Below are positions 59,169 through 64,000 of a stretch of DNA of 64,000 bases, piece by piece. The DNA is from Lancefieldella parvula DSM 20469 (GTDB lineage Bacteria > Actinomycetota > Coriobacteriia > Coriobacteriales > Atopobiaceae). The stretch lies in the NCBI RefSeq assembly GCF_000024225.1, contig NC_013203.1, positions 930,001-994,000 of the forward strand. The letters run 5' to 3'. Every line of letters starts with the position of its first letter. Within the stretch, counting starts at the first letter, position 1. The position numbers and the translations under genes were made by a program. Under the pieces are notes generated by a model. It saw nothing but the letters and a program-made list of their open reading frames with translations. It was not told the DNA's origin and did no database searches.

Positions 59169-61436
59169 ATGACTCGTCAGGAAAATAATCCAGAAGCTAA
59201 ACAACCTGGAAGAAACAGGCTTGGAAAACTCTATCCGTCTCTCGTCAATGAAGACGTTCTGCCTGATGAGTCTCTAGACGCTGCTCAAAATAATCAACAT
59301 GTTGGTTCTATTGACCAAACTGGTTGGCATACAAAACTAAATATTGAAGCGCTTTCTCTTACTCTTACGGAATCCACTTCTCCACTTGAAGTACTTAAAC
59401 ATTTTGTAAATACAGCATTTTTGCGTGAAAAAGATTCACACCGAAAAGGTGGTTCTGTTGCCATTCCGCCAAGTGATTTTGAACTTCATCTAGCTCAAAG
59501 ACTAAAAGATGCTGGTGTCCTTGAAGTGTGTGGCATTACCGTCCCCTGCCGTGTTGTGCGTCTGCGCACCAATGGTCTTTTTTATCTGCGTGCTAATCAA
59601 AAAGCACTTTCCTACAAGCAGAAAATTCAGCTTCTTACTATTGAAAGCGCATTAAACACTGCCCTTTTTGCAGAGCGATATTTTCTTGATGCAAATATGG
59701 CATCTGAACATGACTTACTTGCCTTTGAACAAAAGATTGTTTCTACCATGATGAAACAATCTAGGTCGCGCTGCGCCACAACCCAAAGCACTCAAGAAGA
59801 TGGCGAGTGGGTTGTCCGCAAAGCCATTTCCCTACACATTGAGAGCCTGCGTCTATCTCAGCGTCTTATCACTGAGTTTAGAACCAACGTACACAAGGGC
59901 ATTGCTGCCTTTAGAGTACATCTAGCGCTTCCTGAACAATTTCCAAGAAGCTTTCTTTATGCAGATGGAAGCATCAAAGAAGCCAACTTTGATGACCTTT
60001 GTCGTGCAGCCACTGCTTACAACATGCACCTTGGCATGCTCATTACCGCAAGTGCCTTTAGAAGCTCCCTGAAGATCAATGAGGTCTGGCTTTCTGGCAT
60101 TTGCGACACAGACAAACTGCATGCATGTCTTTTCTCGTTCCACATTACACGCAAGCAATTTGAAGATACGAACATTACTGAAGAGACTGATTCACTTTCT
60201 ATCTACAAGCTATGGAACGCACGAATTGACGAGGTAGACGGGATTCTTCATGCAGTACAACCTCTCTTTACCTTAAACAATGAGATTTTCTGTCCACCAA
60301 GTAGATACGATTTTGTTGAGTCTTCACAAAAACGACTTGATAGCGTCGCAGCTCACGCACTAGGCACTGATGAGGTGTCAGGACTGTCTATTGATGAAGG
60401 TCAAGCGCGAGAAGAGATTATCACCAAAATTCTGCGTAACCTCTCTTCTTCCACAGAAGAAAACGTCCGCACCATATTGTCGTATACCGCAAACTCCACC
60501 GATCTTACGGTGCGAGCAGCAGGAGAACGCGTGGTTTCTCGCTTTATTAAGGGTACCCTCGCAGAAGATGATTTTGAGGCCATTTACGAAGAATTTGTTG
60601 ATGGTGGTGTTCTTTCCTTAGCGGTTACCAAAGCTCAGCGTCTCATTGGCGAGAAAAACTATCAAGACGCAGAGCTACTCCTGCTTGAAGCACTTGACTC
60701 CGTTGACGGAAATAATACATACACGGATACAAGCACTACGCAGTGGCGCGTGTTTATGAACTACGTCGATCGCGTACTCTATAACAGAATTCTCTCTAAC
60801 CCAGAAAAAAATACTCGCCTGGCTCCTATGTCCTACTTTGAAGCGCACCTTCTAGTTTCTATTGCACAAGCGCTCCAAGGACAAATTCAGAATGCTCTTC
60901 GGCACGCAAGAAGAGCTGTTGAGATTGCGCCACTAAGCATGAGTGCTAGGCTACACCTCTCCCACTGCCTTGAAGAGTCACTGGATATTAATGCTGCAGC
61001 AGATGAGCTAAAGAGGCTTCTGTTGCTTGCACATGACCCTGAGAGCATTGGATTTGGCTATTATCGTATGGCATTCTTCCAATGGAGGCTCAGACACCTG
61101 AAAGCCGCACAAGCTTGTTATCAGTTTGCCTTGAAGTTTTTGCCAGGTGCTACGTTCATCATTGGCACAGAAACAGCAATTCTCTCGCAAACTGAGCCTG
61201 AGTTTAGTTGTGACGATATGAGCGACGAAGAAATCTATTCCACACTGATGCAAGAGCAAATTCCTATCGCGCCAACCAACGAAGTCTCTACTATTTTCTT
61301 AGATGGTACACGTGCCTCACTTGATGCAGAACTCTTTAGTGTTGCTAAGAACTTCATTATGAACCTGGGCATTATGACTAAAGACGATATCTACTTTGAC
61401 ATGCTCAACTCCATTGAAGGAGAGCCTGATAGATAA
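59169..61436 (+). CDS. Large soluble protein with TPR-like repeats, unknown function
   Basis: A 755-residue protein not recognised. No signal peptide or membrane segment. The N-terminal about 60 residues are polar. Residues about 60-440 are an unknown mixed domain (containing PFEVLKH-like and LAQRLKDAGVLEVCGITVPC stretches). From about 470 on, helical repeats look like TPRs, for example AEDDFEAIYEEFVDGGVLSL and ALQGQIQNALRHARRAVEIA, then SARLHLSHCLEESLD and AAQACYQFALKFLPGA. Such repeats serve protein contacts. GGGAGG is six bases before this ATG; an ATG three bases earlier is too close. Monocistronic with a terminator. Confidence 0.75.
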   Translation: MTRQENNPEAKQPGRNRLGKLYPSLVNEDVLPDESLDAAQNNQHVGSIDQTGWHTKLNIEALSLTLTESTSPLEVLKHFVNTAFLREKDSHRKGGSVAIPPSDFELHLAQRLKDAGVLEVCGITVPCRVVRLRTNGLFYLRANQKALSYKQKIQLLTIESALNTALFAERYFLDANMASEHDLLAFEQKIVSTMMKQSRSRCATTQSTQEDGEWVVRKAISLHIESLRLSQRLITEFRTNVHKGIAAFRVHLALPEQFPRSFLYADGSIKEANFDDLCRAATAYNMHLGMLITASAFRSSLKINEVWLSGICDTDKLHACLFSFHITRKQFEDTNITEETDSLSIYKLWNARIDEVDGILHAVQPLFTLNNEIFCPPSRYDFVESSQKRLDSVAAHALGTDEVSGLSIDEGQAREEIITKILRNLSSSTEENVRTILSYTANSTDLTVRAAGERVVSRFIKGTLAEDDFEAIYEEFVDGGVLSLAVTKAQRLIGEKNYQDAELLLLEALDSVDGNNTYTDTSTTQWRVFMNYVDRVLYNRILSNPEKNTRLAPMSYFEAHLLVSIAQALQGQIQNALRHARRAVEIAPLSMSARLHLSHCLEESLDINAAADELKRLLLLAHDPESIGFGYYRMAFFQWRLRHLKAAQACYQFALKFLPGATFIIGTETAILSQTEPEFSCDDMSDEEIYSTLMQEQIPIAPTNEVSTIFLDGTRASLDAELFSVAKNFIMNLGIMTKDDIYFDMLNSIEGEPDR

Positions 61437-61476
61437 ACAGTACGATCCGTAAAGACCTCATGAGGCTTAGCTTAAC

Positions 61477-61512
61477 AAAAAGGAGCTCCGATTTCTCGAA
61501 GCTCCTTTTATA
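61477..61512. terminator. Bidirectional intrinsic terminator
   Basis: AAAAAGGAGCT pairs with AGCTCCTTTT around a 12-base loop, with an A run before and TTTTATATA after. It separates two convergent genes. Confidence 0.85.
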
Positions 61513-61537
61513 TATACGCTGTTAAAAGCGCTTTGAC

Positions 61538-64000
61538 TTATAGCTCGTTCATTACACGAACAAGCTTGACAGCATAATTCTTATCCGTTGCCCACGTACC
61601 AGCAAGCTTACGAATAATGTTAGCTTTCCTGGCAAGAATCCATGCACCGTAACGAGGGTCCACATCTCTAGCCTTGCTTGGATCAACCGTCAGTGGCTCA
61701 AAACCCGCATAAGCACGAAGATGAAGAGCCTGTGCACGGAGGCCTTTGAGAACGGTGTCAAACGAATTGCCGTGCTCACCGTTTCCAGTTGCACCAAGGC
61801 CGCCAAAGTTGCACTGTTCAGGAAGGACGTCGCCACCAAAGCGGAGGTTACCCGTCTCAATCATGACCTGTGCATAGAGAAGCTCTGGACGAACACCTTC
61901 ATCAATTGCGGCTTGCCATAGTTGATTTACAAAGTCTGCTCCTGTTGCTGCGCCCCTCTCTGCATAAATAGCGGGATAAGCAGAACCTACGCGTTTGTTG
62001 AAATCCCTTTGAAGGTCCTCTTTAGAAACAAGAGGAGCTCCAAGAACGCTGGTACGATCAGAGAAATTACCACGAGTTGGCTCAATTGGAGAATTGTCGT
62101 CAGCTGGTGTGTTGTTATTTCCAGCGTCACTATTTTCTTTGCCGTTATTGCCGTCAACGTTTCCGTCTTTATCGTTATTTTTATCAGTTGGTTTGATATT
62201 AAGAACACCACTTGCATCTGCGTGAACAACACGACCATCTGGAAGCGTGACGTCTTGATTGCGCAGCAGGCCATAGCCCAAATCAAAGTAATAGTACGAA
62301 CCGTTAATTACCTGAAGACCAATGAGTACAGCATGCTCATGAGTAGTTGGATCAAAGTACCAGGTCTTGCCATTTGGAGTATTGAACCAACCAGAAGCTA
62401 AAGCACCACTTGATTGAGCCCAAGCCCAGCCGTTATTTGGTAACTGGACCCAATCATTAGAAGTCATTCCCTTATTTGCATCAACATAATACGAACCACT
62501 AGAAATAGTGAAGACACCTGTCTTTAGAAGAGGATATTCTGCGCTTTCATCAAAGTAGAACCACTTACCGTTTGGAAGAAGCTTCCAACCAGCATAGAGC
62601 GAACCATCTGTATTAGCCCATACCCAATTGTTATCGGCGAGTCTAATCCAACCGCCATAAAGCAAGCCACGATCACGGTCAACGTAATACTTCTGATCCC
62701 CATCAAACATAAGACCAAAGCTTGCGTGATATTTGTTGTTGGCATCAAAATAGAACCACTTACCGTTTGGAAGAAGCTTCCAACCAGCGTAGAGTGAACC
62801 ATCTGAGTTAGCCCACGACCAATTTCCGTCACCATAATTTACCCAGCCATCTTTAATGACTCCAGCAGTGGTATCGGCATAATAATCTCTATTTTGTACC
62901 GTAAATTGGCCAAGCTTCACAGCATTATGAGTAGATGATGGATCAGCATAGAACGTCTTACCGTCGGCAGTAGTAATCCAACCAGAAGTTGCAATTCCTT
63001 GGGCGCCAAAGTAATGCCAACCATCAGCATCGTTAAGCCAACGATTTACATACCTAAAGCCATTATCATCGGTATACATCCATCCGTTAGCAACTTGCTT
63101 CCAACCGGTGACTGCACCTTCGGTTGCTTCAAAATTCATCTGACGTGTAATTTCCTGTCCATCAGACGAAATGGCCTTGAGATACAAAACGTATCGACCA
63201 GTCATAGGAGGAACAAAAGAAATAGATGTATCAGTAGTCTTATACGCAACAGTTGTCCAAGAACCATCTGGAGCTGTATAGCCAAAGGTAAATGTTGCAC
63301 CCGTAACAACGCCAGTCAAGACAGGTTTAACCGTCACTTTGTTACCCTGTTGAACAGCGGAAATGCCCCTCATATTCCACCAGGTATCGGAGTGATACAT
63401 CTCCCAAATTGCCCAGGCGTCAGCCCAGCCAATATAGTCAACTTTTGAGTTATCGCCAAGATCTTTAAACTCAGCAGCATGAGCGGGATTAGAAATGAAC
63501 TGGTGCTCAATAACTACACCAAGAATTCCTTTTTGACGAGCATAACGAACAATACCGTAGTAATCGGACTCATCGCCATTCTCGTAATAGTCTGTTCCAT
63601 ATTTATCGTTATAGCCGCGCTCAGTAGCACCATCACCTCGGGTGACAATGCCCGCTTTATTTCTTAAGTAATAATTAACCTTACCGGCAAGAGCCTGCCC
63701 AGCAACATAAAGATCGTGGTTATAACTAACGTCATGAGGAACTAAAACCTCAGAGCCTGTTGCTGATGCAGGACCTGCGTTGTAATGCAAAGAAATAATG
63801 GCACAGGCATTATGATCAACGGCGCGCTGTACACGTGTTTTGAGCGAAGGGTCTTCATGCTCCCCACGAACAACTACAACAGGGACCCCCCATTGCCCAA
63901 GATATTTCTTGACATACATGGCCGTAGCCCAGGCAATATCACCTTCTTTTAAACCGTAATACATTGCACCTGGATCTCGACCATCTGTTCCATCACTGTG
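61538..64000 (-). CDS. N-acetylmuramoyl-L-alanine amidase / autolysin with wall-binding repeats (5' end outside window)
   Basis: The frame is open through the right edge, and the gene starts beyond it. The visible part begins HSDGTDGRDPGAMYYG. This fits the Amidase_3 motif in which that His is the first zinc ligand, so the ATG at 63964 is internal. SLHYNAGPASATGSEV and GVVIEHQFISNP belong to the same domain. A Big-like module follows, then choline-binding-type aromatic/glycine repeats (GWKLLPNGKWFYFD and relatives), and an Asn/Asp-rich linker. The C-terminal domain is similar to glucosaminidases (AQVMIETGNLRFGGDVLP). The protein is probably secreted and cuts peptidoglycan at two bonds. Confidence 0.9.
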   Translation of the reverse strand, partial: HSDGTDGRDPGAMYYGLKEGDIAWATAMYVKKYLGQWGVPVVVVRGEHEDPSLKTRVQRAVDHNACAIISLHYNAGPASATGSEVLVPHDVSYNHDLYVAGQALAGKVNYYLRNKAGIVTRGDGATERGYNDKYGTDYYENGDESDYYGIVRYARQKGILGVVIEHQFISNPAHAAEFKDLGDNSKVDYIGWADAWAIWEMYHSDTWWNMRGISAVQQGNKVTVKPVLTGVVTGATFTFGYTAPDGSWTTVAYKTTDTSISFVPPMTGRYVLYLKAISSDGQEITRQMNFEATEGAVTGWKQVANGWMYTDDNGFRYVNRWLNDADGWHYFGAQGIATSGWITTADGKTFYADPSSTHNAVKLGQFTVQNRDYYADTTAGVIKDGWVNYGDGNWSWANSDGSLYAGWKLLPNGKWFYFDANNKYHASFGLMFDGDQKYYVDRDRGLLYGGWIRLADNNWVWANTDGSLYAGWKLLPNGKWFYFDESAEYPLLKTGVFTISSGSYYVDANKGMTSNDWVQLPNNGWAWAQSSGALASGWFNTPNGKTWYFDPTTHEHAVLIGLQVINGSYYYFDLGYGLLRNQDVTLPDGRVVHADASGVLNIKPTDKNNDKDGNVDGNNGKENSDAGNNNTPADDNSPIEPTRGNFSDRTSVLGAPLVSKEDLQRDFNKRVGSAYPAIYAERGAATGADFVNQLWQAAIDEGVRPELLYAQVMIETGNLRFGGDVLPEQCNFGGLGATGNGEHGNSFDTVLKGLRAQALHLRAYAGFEPLTVDPSKARDVDPRYGAWILARKANIIRKLAGTWATDKNYAVKLVRVMNEL
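62551..62820 (-). repeat. Two near-identical 75-bp copies, 195 bp apart, in wall-binding repeats
   Basis: The stretches 62551-62625 and 62746-62820 encode the same YAGWKLLPNGKWFYFD-type module and differ at only a few positions. The unit is 195 bp (65 residues). Weaker copies extend from about 62230 to 63080. Such in-gene repeats allow copy-number change by recombination. Confidence 0.75.

Noticed and set aside
551-64000. tRNA, rRNA or CRISPR array
   Set aside because: Gaps between genes are short; none shows a cloverleaf, rRNA sequence or regularly spaced direct repeats.

Overview
The window looks like a chromosomal core segment of a moderate-GC actinobacterium, most likely of the class Coriobacteriia (Atopobium/Lancefieldella/Olsenella type). 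This rests on gene order and protein style, not on a database search. Particularly telling is the minus-strand run sepIVA-like / DUF177 / rpmF / plsX / acpP / rnc / smc / ftsY / ffh, preceded by rpmB | asp23-fakA-recG-rsmD-coaD. Parts of it match the actinobacterial rnc-smc-ftsY and DUF177-SepIVA neighbourhoods.

Layout. 1-545: tail of an AraC-type regulator cut by the left edge. 551-5165: rluD-lspA-ileS on the minus strand behind a transcriptional T-box with an AUC (Ile) specifier. 5340-7274: ftsH, reading divergently. 7360-10300: a SpoU methyltransferase gene that abuts an apparently acquired pair (membrane acyltransferase plus XRE/AbrB regulator) and a decayed ORF. 10301-13145: an L,D-transpeptidase and two small membrane-associated proteins. 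13255-28210: the long protein-targeting, chromosome, lipid and RNA-processing block (ffh, ftsY, smc, rnc, acpP, plsX, rpmF, DUF177, sepIVA-like, coaD, rsmD, recG, fakA-like, asp23-like). 28494-30476: rpmB, an HAD/thiamine pyrophosphokinase fusion and an FmdB-type zinc ribbon. 30553-42385: addB-addA-priA-def-fmt-rsmB, one tightly packed minus-strand operon for DNA-end repair, replication restart, translation start and rRNA modification. 42492-50721: yaaA, a second acyltransferase, a DUF2974 protein, a YvlD/holin-4 type membrane protein, HPr, a tail-anchored coiled-coil protein, queA-queH and a CPBP protease. 50849-53806: a divergent MetRS-like class I synthetase and an alpha/beta hydrolase. 53950-58209: a MarR regulator with a heterodimeric ABC exporter behind paired palindromes. 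58284-61436: an HAD phosphatase and a 755-residue repeat protein of unknown function. 61538-64000: a cell-wall amidase/autolysin cut by the right edge. I saw no tRNA, rRNA, CRISPR array or intact insertion sequence.

How it works together. Most genes are housekeeping: membrane protein targeting (Ffh, FtsY, LspA, FtsH), cell wall and division (L,D-transpeptidase, amidase, SepIVA-like, SMC), lipid synthesis (PlsX, AcpP, FakA/Asp23-like) and translation. Genes are packed with TAATG, TAAATG and ATGA junctions, so translational coupling is widespread.

The most unusual signal is not a gene. The short oligomer GCGAGAA, best as GGCGAGAA followed by a purine, occurs about 50 times by eye. It is split about evenly between strands, falls in different reading frames and also lies between genes, while its single-base variants are several times rarer. 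The density and lack of orientation resemble a DNA-uptake sequence. A Chi-like role for the AddAB encoded here is the main alternative.
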